Positions 38,909-49,300 of a stretch of 64,000 bases of DNA are shown here, piece after piece. The DNA is from Thalassoglobus sp. JC818 (GTDB lineage: Bacteria > Planctomycetota > Planctomycetia > Planctomycetales > Planctomycetaceae). A program made the position numbers and the translations under genes. Position 1 is the stretch's first letter, and each line of letters begins with the position of its first letter. Where the stretch lies: NCBI RefSeq assembly GCF_040717535.1, contig NZ_JBFEFI010000001.1, positions 992,001 through 1,056,000 of the forward strand. The letters run 5' to 3'. The notes beneath the pieces were generated by a model that saw nothing but the letters and a program-made list of their open reading frames with translations, searched no databases and was not told where the DNA came from.

Positions 38909-39266
38909 CAACCTGTCCCTTTCACGAACTCACGCACAGCGTTCCACGTTGTGCCCCTCACACGGGTGAGATTAGACCATTTTCGCAGCCTCTCTGCACT
39001 CACCTGAATGCGTTTCTTTCAGTGAATCACGCGTTTACTCGTGCGAAATTCTGCGACGGAGAGATTGAGATGCCCGTCCGGTGTGAATCTTTCTGAAAAG
39101 TTAAGATTTCCGCGATTCTTCACCCTCTTCACGACAAGACTCCAATCGATCGTTCGATTGACTCCAACTACCTCAAAAAATCTCCTATGATATCCATCTA
39201 CCAATTCCGATTGGTCATCCCAAATCACCAGTCGTTGATGTCCCGCCTGATTGAAGAGCTACTCTT
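38909..39266. other. Divergent intergenic region, ppk / DUF1549 gene
   Basis: About 360 bases with no gene. A dyad CAATCGA / TCGATTG with a 4-base spacer lies at 39143-39160 and a TATGAT box at 39186-39191, both upstream of the DUF1549 gene. I see no -35 box at good spacing. Nothing else is assigned. Confidence 0.4.
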
Positions 39267-41777
39267 ATGATTTACCGAATTTCGAAAACGAATCTGATGA
39301 TCATCGCTGCGATGATGATCCTGTTCGCTTCGAAGAACTTGTCCGCCGAAGAGAATCTGGCAATTCTTCCCTCGCAAGTTTCGCTCGACGGCCCTGAATC
39401 TTCCGCTCAGCTTCTCGTCCAGGAAAAGAACGGAGAAACTCTCGGCCGGCAAATTTCCGAAGAGATTGAGTGGTCCGTGGCTGACGAATCGGTCGTGACC
39501 GTCTCGCGAAGAGGAAAGCTCACTCCGCACGCTGATGGCAAGACAACCGTCACAGTGAAGTCTGGTGGACACTCTGCTTCCATTCCCGTCGAAGTTTCGG
39601 GAATGATGTCAGACTTTCGATGGAGCTTCCGAAACGACGTTCTGCCTATTCTGACGAAATCTGGCTGCAACATGGGTTCTTGCCACGGAGCACTCGCTGG
39701 CAAGGGAGGCTTTCGGCTTTCACTGCACGGCTACGATGCAGAGACCGACCACTTCAACATTACGAAGCAGGATCGTGGCCGCCGAGTCGAATTCCAGGAC
39801 CCAGGGCGAAGCTTATTGCTGGCCAAACCAACAGGTGCGATGCCTCACAAAGGGGGCCTGCGAATCGACACCGATTCGCGGGACTACAGAATTCTCTCTG
39901 AATGGATTGCATCCGGCGCGACCGCGCCGAGTCAAGACGATCCGATGATCGAGACGATCGAAGTCATCCCGTCTCGCGTACAACTCCGTCCCGGTGAGCA
40001 ACAACAACTCTTAGGCGAAGCACACTATCACAACGGGACCGAGCGTGATGTCACCCAGTGGGTTAAGTGGACTTCGACCAACGAAGCAGTCTGCACTGTC
40101 GACCAAACCGGACGAGTTGAAATTGTCGGACCCGGCGAAGGTGCCATCGTCGGCTGGTTCTCTTCGAAAATTTCCGTCGCACGGATCACCGTGCCGTACG
40201 ACAACAAACTTCCAGCTGACACGTTTGCCAATCTGAGTGCACGCAATTTCATTGACAAACATGTGAATGAACAGCTCGCGAGACTCAACCTGCCTCCATC
40301 ACCTCAATGCGATGACATGACGTTCATTCGACGTGTCTATCTCGACACCATCGGGCTTCCACCCACGACCGAAGAGGTCCAGAAATTTCTCGCCAACACA
40401 GGCGAAACCAAACGGGACGACGTCATTGAACACCTGCTTGAACGTCCGGAATTTGTGGACTACTGGAGCTACAAATGGTCAGACGTGTTGATGCTGAACG
40501 GAACTTTGCTCCGCCCTCAAGCAGTGAAGACTTACTACGAATGGATTCATGCACACGTCGCCAACAACACTCCCTGGGATCAACTCGTCACCGAAATCCT
40601 GACTGCGACCGGAAGCACATTCCAGAACGGTGCGACGAATTTTTATTCTCTCTACCAGACGCCGGAAGATATGACCGAGAATGCCTGTCAGGCATTTATG
40701 GGGCTGAGTATCGGATGTGCGAAATGCCATAACCACCCGCTCGAAAAATGGACGAACGACCAGTACTACGGGATGGCGAATCTCTTCTCACGCGTCAAAG
40801 CCAAAGGTTGGGGTGGTGACTCACGAAATGGGGATGGACTCCGCACGGTCTTCGTCAGCGACCGCGGAGAACTCGTTCAACCGCGAACCGGTCAACCTCA
40901 GCCGCCGACCCCGCTCGATGGAGAACCGATTCCGTTCGAGAAAACGGAAGATCGACGAGTTCCACTCGCTGAGTGGATGACGTCGCCTGAAAATCCGTAC
41001 TTCGCAAAATCGATCACGAATCGCGTCTGGGCAAACTACTTCGGAGTTGGACTCGTTGAATCGGTGGACGACATGCGATCGTCGAACCCCGCCAGCAATG
41101 AAGAGCTTCTAGCCGCAGCAGCCCAGTATCTCGTCGATGAACAGTTCAATCTCAAGTCACTGATGCGGCAGATCCTGCAATCGAATACGTATCAGCGATC
41201 AAGTCTCCCTGTGGAAGGCAACGAAGCTGACACCCGTTTTTATTCCCGCTACTTCCCCAGACGGCTGATTGCAGAAGTCATTCACGATTCCATCGTGCAG
41301 GCGGTCGACGTGCCGACCAAGTTCGATTTCATTGGCTTTCCCGGTGCAGACCGGCAAGCAACTGACTTCTACCCTCTCGGAACGCGAGCCATTCAACTCT
41401 ATGATTCTGCCGTTGAGTCCTATTTCCTGAAGACCTTTGGACGCAACACACGCAACATTGTTTGTGAGTGTGAACGGTCCAATGAGCCCAGCATGGTTCA
41501 GGTTCTGCACATGTCGAACGGATCGACGATCAACGAAAAACTCCAGATGACTGAAAGTCGAGTTCAGTCGCTGTACGCTCAACTTCAAAATGGAATGTCG
41601 GTCGACACGTTGATTGACAACGTCTATCTCTGCTGTTTGTCGCGTTATCCTCAGCCCAAAGAACGCTCGGCATTCGTTGTCATTTTCCAGGATGCTCCAG
41701 CTGAGGAACAACGAGCCATCATCGAAGACCTTTTCTGGGCACTTCTGACGAGCCGAGAATTTGTGTTCAACCATTAA
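39267..41777 (+). CDS. Exported DUF1549/DUF1553 protein with Ig-like domains
   Basis: This 836-residue planctomycete protein has a signal peptide (hydrophobic LMIIAAMMILFA, cleavage near LSA). A Big_2-like Ig domain (about residues 33-112) is followed by a cytochrome-like CNMGSCHG motif (about 134), a second Ig-like stretch (about 230-310), DUF1549 (FIDKHVNEQLARLNLPPSP onward) and DUF1553 (LAEWMTSPENPYFAKSITNRVW onward). GCAKCHNHP gives a second CxxCH motif. Such proteins are abundant in this phylum and usually occur with DUF1501 partners; here a Gfo/Idh gene follows instead. The biochemical role is unknown. Confidence 0.92.
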   Translation: MIYRISKTNLMIIAAMMILFASKNLSAEENLAILPSQVSLDGPESSAQLLVQEKNGETLGRQISEEIEWSVADESVVTVSRRGKLTPHADGKTTVTVKSGGHSASIPVEVSGMMSDFRWSFRNDVLPILTKSGCNMGSCHGALAGKGGFRLSLHGYDAETDHFNITKQDRGRRVEFQDPGRSLLLAKPTGAMPHKGGLRIDTDSRDYRILSEWIASGATAPSQDDPMIETIEVIPSRVQLRPGEQQQLLGEAHYHNGTERDVTQWVKWTSTNEAVCTVDQTGRVEIVGPGEGAIVGWFSSKISVARITVPYDNKLPADTFANLSARNFIDKHVNEQLARLNLPPSPQCDDMTFIRRVYLDTIGLPPTTEEVQKFLANTGETKRDDVIEHLLERPEFVDYWSYKWSDVLMLNGTLLRPQAVKTYYEWIHAHVANNTPWDQLVTEILTATGSTFQNGATNFYSLYQTPEDMTENACQAFMGLSIGCAKCHNHPLEKWTNDQYYGMANLFSRVKAKGWGGDSRNGDGLRTVFVSDRGELVQPRTGQPQPPTPLDGEPIPFEKTEDRRVPLAEWMTSPENPYFAKSITNRVWANYFGVGLVESVDDMRSSNPASNEELLAAAAQYLVDEQFNLKSLMRQILQSNTYQRSSLPVEGNEADTRFYSRYFPRRLIAEVIHDSIVQAVDVPTKFDFIGFPGADRQATDFYPLGTRAIQLYDSAVESYFLKTFGRNTRNIVCECERSNEPSMVQVLHMSNGSTINEKLQMTESRVQSLYAQLQNGMSVDTLIDNVYLCCLSRYPQPKERSAFVVIFQDAPAEEQRAIIEDLFWALLTSREFVFNH

Positions 41778-41790
41778 AGCTTCGTCCAAT

Positions 41791-41816
41791 TCGTTCCCGT
41801 CGAGCGCGGAACGAAG
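41791..41816 (+). terminator. Hairpin after DUF1549 gene
   Basis: TTCGTTCC and GGAACGAA are perfect 8-bp arms around a 10-base loop, 14 bases after the stop. No T-run follows, so it may only separate or stabilise transcripts. Confidence 0.4.
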
Positions 41817-41885
41817 TACAGCACAATTTCCATCGCGTCGTGATTTGACTTGTCGCTTCCCTCATCCACTCTGGATCACTCAATA

Positions 41886-43214
41886 ATGTCTATGAACCGC
41901 CGAAACTTTCTGAAGTCGTCGATTGCTACCACTGCGACGGTCGGATTCGGAGCCCCGTATCTGCACGGGATGTCGAAGCCCAAAACTTACCGCACGGCTT
42001 TAATCGGTTCAGGGTGGTGGGGAACGAACATCCTCAAAGAAGCGATTCAAGCGGGTCAATCAAAGGTGGTGGCCCTCTGCGATGTTGATCTGGCGCAGGC
42101 CGAAGTTTGTGCGGATGAAATCTCAGCAATGACCGCCGATGAACCGAATCTCTATCAGGACTACCGCGAGATGTTTGATCAGGAAGAGATCGACATCGTC
42201 ATCATTGCCACTCCCGATCACTGGCATGCGTTGAATACAATTGCTGCCCTCGAACATGGAGCTCACGTTTTCGTCGAGAAACCGACCGGCCATACTGTCA
42301 AGGAAAGTCGCGCGATCGTCAACGTGGCGGAGCAAACCGATCGAGTCGTTCAAGTCGGACTGCATCGCCGAATTGGACCACACCATGTTTCAGGCATGGA
42401 ATTTCTGAAGTCGGGCGAGGTGGGAGACATCGGCATGGTCCGCATGTTCGTCCACGGAGGAGGAGGACAGGAATCGCCGACTCCCAACAGCACCCCGCCG
42501 CGTGATCTCGACTGGGATTTGTATTGCGGTCCCGCGCCGCTTCGACCGTTCAACAGAAAGATCCATCCGGGGGGATTTCGTAACTTCCTCGATTACGCAA
42601 ACGGAACTCTGGGAGACTGGGGAGTTCACTGGCTCGACCAAGTTCTATGGTGGACAGACGAGAAAGCTCCCAAGCGAATTTACTCAACCGGCGGGCGTCC
42701 CATCGCTGGTCCTGCAGTTTTGAATGATGAGGAACAAACAACTGACGCTCCCGATCATCAGACAGCTGTGTATGAGTTCGAGAGTTTCACTGCCACATGG
42801 GAACATCATCGCTTCGGCGGCAGAGGTGCGGACCGACATCCTTTCGGGTGTTTCTTCTATGGCACCAAAGGTGTCTTTCACATGGGCTGGCGTGATGGTT
42901 GGACCTTCTACCCAGCCAAAAACGGCGACCAACCGATTCACACTCCTCCACAATTCGACAACGAGAAAGATGGGCACAACGTCCCGCCGCTCTGGCGAGA
43001 CTTCCTTTCCTGTATTGAAACCGGCAATACTCCCGTCGCTAACGCAGAAGTTGGTCACCTCGCCACGAACCTGTCGTTGCTGGGAATGATCTCTTACAAG
43101 ACCGGTCGCAGCCTCGACTGGGATGGAGAGCACGAGAAAATCCTCAACGATGAGGAAGCGAACTCGATGCTCCGCCGCGAGTACCGTGGAAGCTGGTCGT
43201 ACCCAACCGCTTGA
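41886..43214 (+). CDS. Tat-exported Gfo/Idh/MocA-family oxidoreductase
   Basis: This 442-residue protein has a twin-arginine signal (NRRNFLKSS followed by Ala/Thr-rich and GFGAPYLHG). The Rossmann fold has GSGWWGTN, VVALCDVD, VIIATPDHWHALN and VEKPTGH. The C-terminal domain carries the planctomycete LDWDLYCGPAPLRPF and LGDWGVHWLDQVLWW stretches. Substrate is unknown, probably a sugar derivative. I chose the ATG at 41886 so that the Tat signal starts correctly. It sits 108 bases after the DUF1549 gene and before a propeller-like protein and an esterase, an all-plus cluster of exported proteins. Confidence 0.92.
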   Translation: MSMNRRNFLKSSIATTATVGFGAPYLHGMSKPKTYRTALIGSGWWGTNILKEAIQAGQSKVVALCDVDLAQAEVCADEISAMTADEPNLYQDYREMFDQEEIDIVIIATPDHWHALNTIAALEHGAHVFVEKPTGHTVKESRAIVNVAEQTDRVVQVGLHRRIGPHHVSGMEFLKSGEVGDIGMVRMFVHGGGGQESPTPNSTPPRDLDWDLYCGPAPLRPFNRKIHPGGFRNFLDYANGTLGDWGVHWLDQVLWWTDEKAPKRIYSTGGRPIAGPAVLNDEEQTTDAPDHQTAVYEFESFTATWEHHRFGGRGADRHPFGCFFYGTKGVFHMGWRDGWTFYPAKNGDQPIHTPPQFDNEKDGHNVPPLWRDFLSCIETGNTPVANAEVGHLATNLSLLGMISYKTGRSLDWDGEHEKILNDEEANSMLRREYRGSWSYPTA

Positions 43215-43348
43215 ACCAGTTCTGAACCGCAAACTGCAATCTCAGCGCACCGTTCAACATAAGAAGGGTGTTTCACTGACTGCAGCAAATCCACGAACAT
43301 GGTTTTACGCCGATCCATTCAATCTGCACGAACGCGGAGTTTCTGATA

Positions 43349-44986
43349 ATGGCGAGTTTGTTGTCGAAGCGATATCGAAACCATCGGTCTCCCGTTCACG
43401 ATGTTCAACTCGTGCTTGTGTTCGTTTTATTGGTGCTGCTTACTGTCCCGAAATATGCGACCGCTCAAGCAATCACGGAAACGCCAGAAACGACAAACAC
43501 GTCCTCTTCGCAGTACTGCGAAATTCAGTTCTTAGACGCTGAAACAGATCGCCCGATTCCGCTGATCACAGCCACAACGACTCACGGAGTTCGCTACGTT
43601 TCCGACAACCAGGGACGTATTGCGTACTACGAACCGGGTCACGATGGGCAGACGGTTTTCTTTGAACTCGAAACGCACGGCTATCGAGTTCCAGTCGATG
43701 GATTCGGCACGAAAGGAGTTCGCGTAAAAATCAAAGCTGGCGCGAGTCGAACGATTCGCCTCAGGCGAGACAACATCGCCGAGCGTCTCTATCGGAACAC
43801 CGGCGCCGATCTACTCCGCGATTCCATTCTTCTCGAAAAGACTTCGGAAGTTCCATCATCCCCGGCGAAGTCTGGTGTCGTCGGACAAGATTCGGTTCAG
43901 GTCGCTAAGTTTCAGAATCAACTCTATTGGTTCTGGGGAGACACTTCCCGGTTATCGTATCCGCTTGGAATGTTTCGAACCGCCGGAGCCACATCTCCTC
44001 TTCCCGAACAGGCGAGCTGGTCCCCTGATCAAGGGATCGAACTGACGTACTTCGAAAACGAATCGGGATTCGTCCGACCGATGGTGAAATTCGACGACCC
44101 AGAAGGAGTGGTCTGGATCGAAGGAGTCTGCGTTGTCAAAGATCACAAAGAGACTGAAAAACTCGTCGCTTCATTTTCACAGCGGCGAGACCTTGCTAAT
44201 GAAATCGCACATGGAATGCTGACCTTTGATTCTGAGGAACAGGTTTTTCGAAGAACAACGTCTCTCAGCAAAAATCAGCGATGGCAGCTTCTCAAAAATC
44301 ATCCAGTTCAAGTGAACACAGACGGAAAGGAATGGCTTTACTCCGGAATTCCAATCCCCGTCACCCGTGTCCCGGCCAGTTATGAATCGGTCATGAATCC
44401 GAACGCATATGAATCCTGGTCATGTATCGACACGTCCTCTGATTCGGAAAAGCCCCAGCCACGACGGAATCAAAAAGGCAAACTGGACTGGCAATGGCAA
44501 AACAGCCCGCCAGTGAATTCGCAAATGGAATCCGAATGGCTTGAGAACGGACAAATCACCGCGAACGAAGCATGGTATCTACCTGAGGACGCCTACAAGC
44601 CCGGTCGACGAATTCGTCTTCATACCGGGTCCGTGTACTGGAATGAGTTTCGTGGACAATGGGTGATGATCGCCAGTGAGTTTAGCACTCGGCCAAATGC
44701 TCCGTCCCACCTCGGAGAAATCTGGTACTCAGAAGCCCTTCGTCCGGAAGGTCCGTACAAGCATGCAATCAAAATCCTGACGCATCACCGCCAGTCTTTC
44801 TACAACAGCTGCCAGCACCCATTCTTAAGTGAAGATTCTGGTCGCGTGATTTACTTCGAAGGCACGTACACCAACATGTTTACATCGGCGCCAGCTACGC
44901 CGAGATATAACTACAATCAAATCATGTACCGGTTAGATCTACAGGATCCGCAGATCGAAAACGTCTTCGGTCCTCCAGCCGGTTAG
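43349..44986 (+). CDS. Exported protein with beta-sandwich and propeller-like region
   Basis: This 545-residue protein has a signal-like N-terminus (hydrophobic VLVFVLLVLLTV, then TAQA). Residues about 52-140 look like a carboxypeptidase-regulatory-type beta-sandwich (CEIQFLDAETDRPIPLI, TTTHGVRYVSDNQGRIAYYEPG). The rest has repeated short Trp/Tyr-rich strands (NQLYWFWGDTS, GVVWIEGVCVV, GSVYWNEFRGQWVMIAS, IWYSEALRPEGPY) like a five-bladed propeller of the GH43/DUF4185 kind. No confirmed catalytic triad. A GCGGAG Shine-Dalgarno precedes the ATG. The esterase gene starts 9 bases after its stop, so they are likely co-transcribed. Glycan processing is an inference. Confidence 0.75.
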   Translation: MASLLSKRYRNHRSPVHDVQLVLVFVLLVLLTVPKYATAQAITETPETTNTSSSQYCEIQFLDAETDRPIPLITATTTHGVRYVSDNQGRIAYYEPGHDGQTVFFELETHGYRVPVDGFGTKGVRVKIKAGASRTIRLRRDNIAERLYRNTGADLLRDSILLEKTSEVPSSPAKSGVVGQDSVQVAKFQNQLYWFWGDTSRLSYPLGMFRTAGATSPLPEQASWSPDQGIELTYFENESGFVRPMVKFDDPEGVVWIEGVCVVKDHKETEKLVASFSQRRDLANEIAHGMLTFDSEEQVFRRTTSLSKNQRWQLLKNHPVQVNTDGKEWLYSGIPIPVTRVPASYESVMNPNAYESWSCIDTSSDSEKPQPRRNQKGKLDWQWQNSPPVNSQMESEWLENGQITANEAWYLPEDAYKPGRRIRLHTGSVYWNEFRGQWVMIASEFSTRPNAPSHLGEIWYSEALRPEGPYKHAIKILTHHRQSFYNSCQHPFLSEDSGRVIYFEGTYTNMFTSAPATPRYNYNQIMYRLDLQDPQIENVFGPPAG

Positions 44987-45022
44987 CGAATCATAATGCT
45001 CAACAACTTCCAGAGACTGTCC

Positions 45023-46351
45023 ATGAAATCATCGACATTGATTCTACTCGTTGCGATGACCTGCTTCGCAGCTGCCCCTCGATCCAGTCATGCAGCTGTG
45101 ACTTCGATTGCCGAGATTCACCAAGTCCTGCATCACGGCGACCTCGATGCGGAGACCGCCAAGCAGATCGCAGACTATGTTCGCAATCGTTACAAGGGAC
45201 AAGATCTCTCGAAGGGAACGCATCGTGTGCTCATTCAGAGGACCGAAAACGGCGGAGGTATCGCGTTATGGGCTCTCGAAGCTCCCGTAACTGATGATGT
45301 CTCCATCGTCGCTGAAAAGAATCGTCGATGGCAAATGCGTCGACTTCCCGATACCGGATTGTGGGTCTGGGCAGAAGAGTTCCCGAATTTTTCTTCGGTC
45401 CACTTTCGCTTTGATGTCAACGGAAAACGAATTGGTGGGGGACGAGAAGGACGCTTCGGATTCGAAAGCTACGAGTGGCTTCCAGAGAGTCTCGAACAGC
45501 CAGGAACACCCCAAGGCACGCTCACACAGATGCCGACGCACACGGGAAAAACTCAGTTTCCTGGAGTGAAACGCGACTGGTGGATTTATGTTCCCGCTCA
45601 GTATGAAGCCAATCCTGACAAACCTGCCAAGCTCATCGTCTTCAATGACGGAGGGGGGTTTATCCGTGGGGAAGGCAACGCCTGCACCGTGCTCGACAAT
45701 CTCATTCACCTTCGCAAAATCCCCGTGATGATCGCTGTCTTTGTCAATCCTGGCACCATGCCCAGTGGCGGGAGTAATCGAAGCAATGAATACGATACCT
45801 GCACTCCTCGTTTTGCAACTTTCCTTGATGAAGAAATTCTTCCCGTCGTTCGAGAGAAGTACACCATTTCTGACGACCCCTGGGATTACGCCATTTGTGG
45901 AAGTTCCTCGGGGGCCAGTTGTGCCTTCACTGCCGCCTGGCACCGCAACGATCTCTTTCGCCGCGTTGTTAGCTTTGTTGGAAGCTATTGCGATTTCCGA
46001 AGGACCTCGGACTACCCCGAGTATGGCGACCAACATGTGCTTAACGGAAACGAATTTGGCCCGTGGAAGACAGCCCATGACTACCCTGCTCTTATTCGGA
46101 AGACGGACCCGCGCAAGCAGATCAAAGTCTTTCTGCAGGATGGCGAAAACGATCTCGATAACCAGCTTGGAAACTGGTTCGAAAACAATCAGCGGATGGC
46201 TTCTGCGCTGAATTACGGAGGCTACGACTACTGGTTCGTTGCTGGTCAGGGAATGCATTCGAAGAAGCATGGAATGTCGCTTCTTCCGCAAATTCTCGTC
46301 TGGCTCTGGGCAGACTCCGATGGCCAACATTCATCGCCAACGACTGAGTGA
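45023..46351 (+). CDS. Exported alpha/beta-hydrolase esterase
   Basis: This 442-residue protein has a signal peptide (MKSSTLILLVAMTCFAAA, cleavage near SHA). A beta-rich N-terminal part is followed by the esterase-D-like fold: KRDWWIYVPAQYEA, KLIVFNDGGGFI, VNPGTMP, and the nucleophile elbow GSSSGASCAF. A later ENDLDNQLGNWFENNQRMA and GQGMHSKKHG could supply the acid and His of the triad. It resembles enterochelin/feruloyl-type esterases that act on ester-linked polymers. I chose the ATG at 45023; an earlier ATG at 44996 adds nine residues. It is the last gene of the four-gene plus cluster and converges on the giant gene with 10 bases between the stops. Confidence 0.85.
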   Translation: MKSSTLILLVAMTCFAAAPRSSHAAVTSIAEIHQVLHHGDLDAETAKQIADYVRNRYKGQDLSKGTHRVLIQRTENGGGIALWALEAPVTDDVSIVAEKNRRWQMRRLPDTGLWVWAEEFPNFSSVHFRFDVNGKRIGGGREGRFGFESYEWLPESLEQPGTPQGTLTQMPTHTGKTQFPGVKRDWWIYVPAQYEANPDKPAKLIVFNDGGGFIRGEGNACTVLDNLIHLRKIPVMIAVFVNPGTMPSGGSNRSNEYDTCTPRFATFLDEEILPVVREKYTISDDPWDYAICGSSSGASCAFTAAWHRNDLFRRVVSFVGSYCDFRRTSDYPEYGDQHVLNGNEFGPWKTAHDYPALIRKTDPRKQIKVFLQDGENDLDNQLGNWFENNQRMASALNYGGYDYWFVAGQGMHSKKHGMSLLPQILVWLWADSDGQHSSPTTE

Positions 46352-46361
46352 ACCAATTCTT

Positions 46362-49300
46362 CTAACGTAGGTTCTGAATTCGCTGACCGTCCAACTTTGC
46401 ACGGATGGTTTTGATTTCGTCATCAACGTTTTCGAAATGGTCCGCCCAATCAGTCGACTCTAACAGGCGAAGTGTTTCCTGAGCTTCGTCGAGTGCACCC
46501 GAAGCGATCTGTGTATTGGCGAGTCCAATCAAGCCTGCCGGATCGTTTCGGCTAAGTTCAATAACGCGTTCCCAATGCCGAATCGCTTCTGCCCAGCGTT
46601 GTAGTTTCACTCGATACTCGGCCAAACGCTGATGAGTCGCTGAGCCGTTCGGATCCGATTCGACGATGGATGTCGCTGCCCGTTCAGCAAGCAGTGAATT
46701 AACTCCTGGATAGTGAACGAGGTCAATATAGGCTTCCAAGTCATGACGATTTCGCTCGATACGAACGAGACGTTGTTGTATCGCAGCTTCGCGATCGCCA
46801 GTCGCATCGAACGCTTCGACAAGCAGTGTTTGAATTTCATCGTCCTCTGATGACAATTCTTCCGCGAGTTTCAGTTGCCGAACGGCCTTCGAATACTGCT
46901 TTCGCTGAAGCCAGACTCTTCCAATTTCCTTACGAATCAAAGGACTGTCTGCTCCTGAATCATCAGCCCGTCGATCAAGTTCTTCAACAACAACATCGAG
47001 ATCGGAGAGTTCCGCGATGGTCGTACGAAGATTTTCGATGGCAGCGTCACGATTGTTCTGATTGCGCCCCCAACTGACCACTGCTCCGCTGGCTGCATCG
47101 AGTGCTTTCAACGGTTCATCACGTCGAAGATAGACCTTCGACAAATCTCGATAATACTCCGAAAGAACTCCATTCCCGATCCCTCGATCGGGCTGTGAAC
47201 GCTGATGGAGCGCGATCGCTGCCTCATAGAACTGAGCAGCAAGTTTGTGACTGCCGACTTCGGTGAAAACGTTCGCGAGTGCAATCATGTTCTGCTCGAT
47301 CCATCGCCCCTGACGATGAAAGTGTTCCTGAGCTTCAGTGAGCAGAGTCTCTGTCTCCAGCCATTCGCCAATGCGAGCATGTGCGCGAATCTGCTGCACC
47401 CACAGGCTGACGTCGTCCGGAAACTCCTTTCGAAGTTCTTTCAAGAACGGAATCGATTCGCGGTACTGGTCGACAGCGTGAAGGTTGTCAACCAGTTTTC
47501 GAAATCCGGCTTGATCAAGTAATCCTCGCTCAGCAGCGGCGCTAAGAGTTAAAGCTGCTGCATCGCGTTGATTGAGGCCTTCAAACAAATACACTGAGAT
47601 ATAGAGAATTGTCCGCGGAGACTCGCTTCGTTCTCGCAACACTTGCTGCGCCATGCGAGCAAAGTCATCGGATTTTTCTGACCAGTAATGTGCATAGTAT
47701 CGGTGAAAAATGAATTGATACGGAGATCGCTGCTGAATTAATTCTGTTCGCAGTTGATCGAGGGCAATTTTAAGAAGACGCTGTTCAAGAAGTGTAATTC
47801 GTTTACGTTCGCCCTCTCCCGATTTGCGGCTTGTCTCTTCACGCAAACTCGCAAGTTTTGCCCCGAACACATTCCACGGGTCTTGCCTGTAGAAGATGAG
47901 CGACTCGGGAAACTCGTCGAATCGGTCAAGAAGAAACTCAAGTGCTACAGCTGGATGGACCGAGTTTGAAAGGTCTTCGGCGACCTTATTGATGACGCCT
48001 GAATCATTCGATTCGAATGGACCAAGGAGTTTCGGGAGTTCGTGATTGGCCCAGTTTTCGAATCTTGTAACCACGTCCTCGTTGAATGTTCTGGAACGAT
48101 GGCAGAGATAAACGAAGGTGTTTGAGATTTTGAGCAAGATTTCTCGCTGTTCGCGATCACCTGCCCGAGCAACGAGGTTCCCAAGTCTATCGAGTACTGC
48201 ATGCGATAACTCTTCACCTTCTCCGAGGCTCACGCGAGCGTTTTGGCGAAGTGCGTGGTCGTAGAGTTCTGTCAGATATTCTTCGTAGACCCATTGTTGA
48301 GTCTGGCTGTCGAGTGCGTTCCGCTGCTTGAGGACGAACTGCTCCGCTGCGTAGAACTGCCCAACCTCTTCCAGGAGTTGTGCATAAGATCGGACGAGCC
48401 CATTCGACTGAAATGGAATGAACCCTCCGTGGCTGATTGCCAGTTCATCGAGTGCGTTCTCGAAGAACCGCAGAGCACCGTCTTTGTCGCTCGATTGCTG
48501 AAAACGGAAAGTCGCATAGATTCTGGCAATCTCCGCACGTTCGTGAGTGCCGATCGCGGAGTCTTCATAAAGGCTGAGAAGTTGTGATTCACGCGTTTCG
48601 TGAACGTGACGAAGGTCAGCATTGATCGCGCGATTTTCGAGAGTTTCAAATTGCGAGAGGAAATTCGCGTACTGCAAGCGTTCGCCCTTTTCCCAGTCAT
48701 GTTGAAACGCTCTTTGTAGCGCCGCTGCGGCAGACCTTGCGTGCGACCCCGGTTGATTCGGAACGGTCGCTGCTTTCCCTTCGATCATCGCTTCCATCAG
48801 GTCCAGTGCTCTCAAGTCCAGGCTCAACGATCTCTGGTTGCTGTCAGCACCTCGAGGAACGACACCGCTTTGAATTTGTTGCTGCAACTTCTGTAAGTGC
48901 GCGATCATTTCATCTGCAGCAGCTTCTTCCTGGAGTTGGTTCAACATGATGTTTCGGAAACTCTGCAACCCCTGATAGACCCGGTGTTGTGTCGTCCCAA
49001 GAATTGAATCGGGAACGAACTTGAGGATGCGGAAGTCACGGGTGAACGCGTAAAGCTGTGATAGATGACCGTAGTAAGAGCCTGCCGATCCCGACTTCTC
49101 CGTCAAAGCCTGAATACACAACAATGTGTCATCGTCGATCGAAGTGGTCGACTGTCCACTCTGAAGCTGACGAGTTGCATTGTTCAGTTCACGCAACAAT
49201 TCGTTCTCGGACATCGCCCAATACGAATCGAAACGCGTCTTGCGGGAGAGTTCTTTTTCATCGGCAAGTAAGTACCAATCACTCAGCAATCGCAGTTCAC

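Noticed and set aside
39153-39191. TTGACT plus TATGAT as a promoter for the DUF1549 gene
   Set aside because: The spacing is about 22 bases, too long for a normal housekeeping promoter.
41809-41836. GGAACG before the Gfo/Idh gene as an ECF -35 box
   Set aside because: The next CGTC is about 22 bases away, so the spacing does not fit.
45266-46330. 354-codon open frame on the minus strand
   Set aside because: It lies fully antisense to the esterase gene, whose signal peptide and GSSSG elbow are clear, and its translation has no protein-like features.
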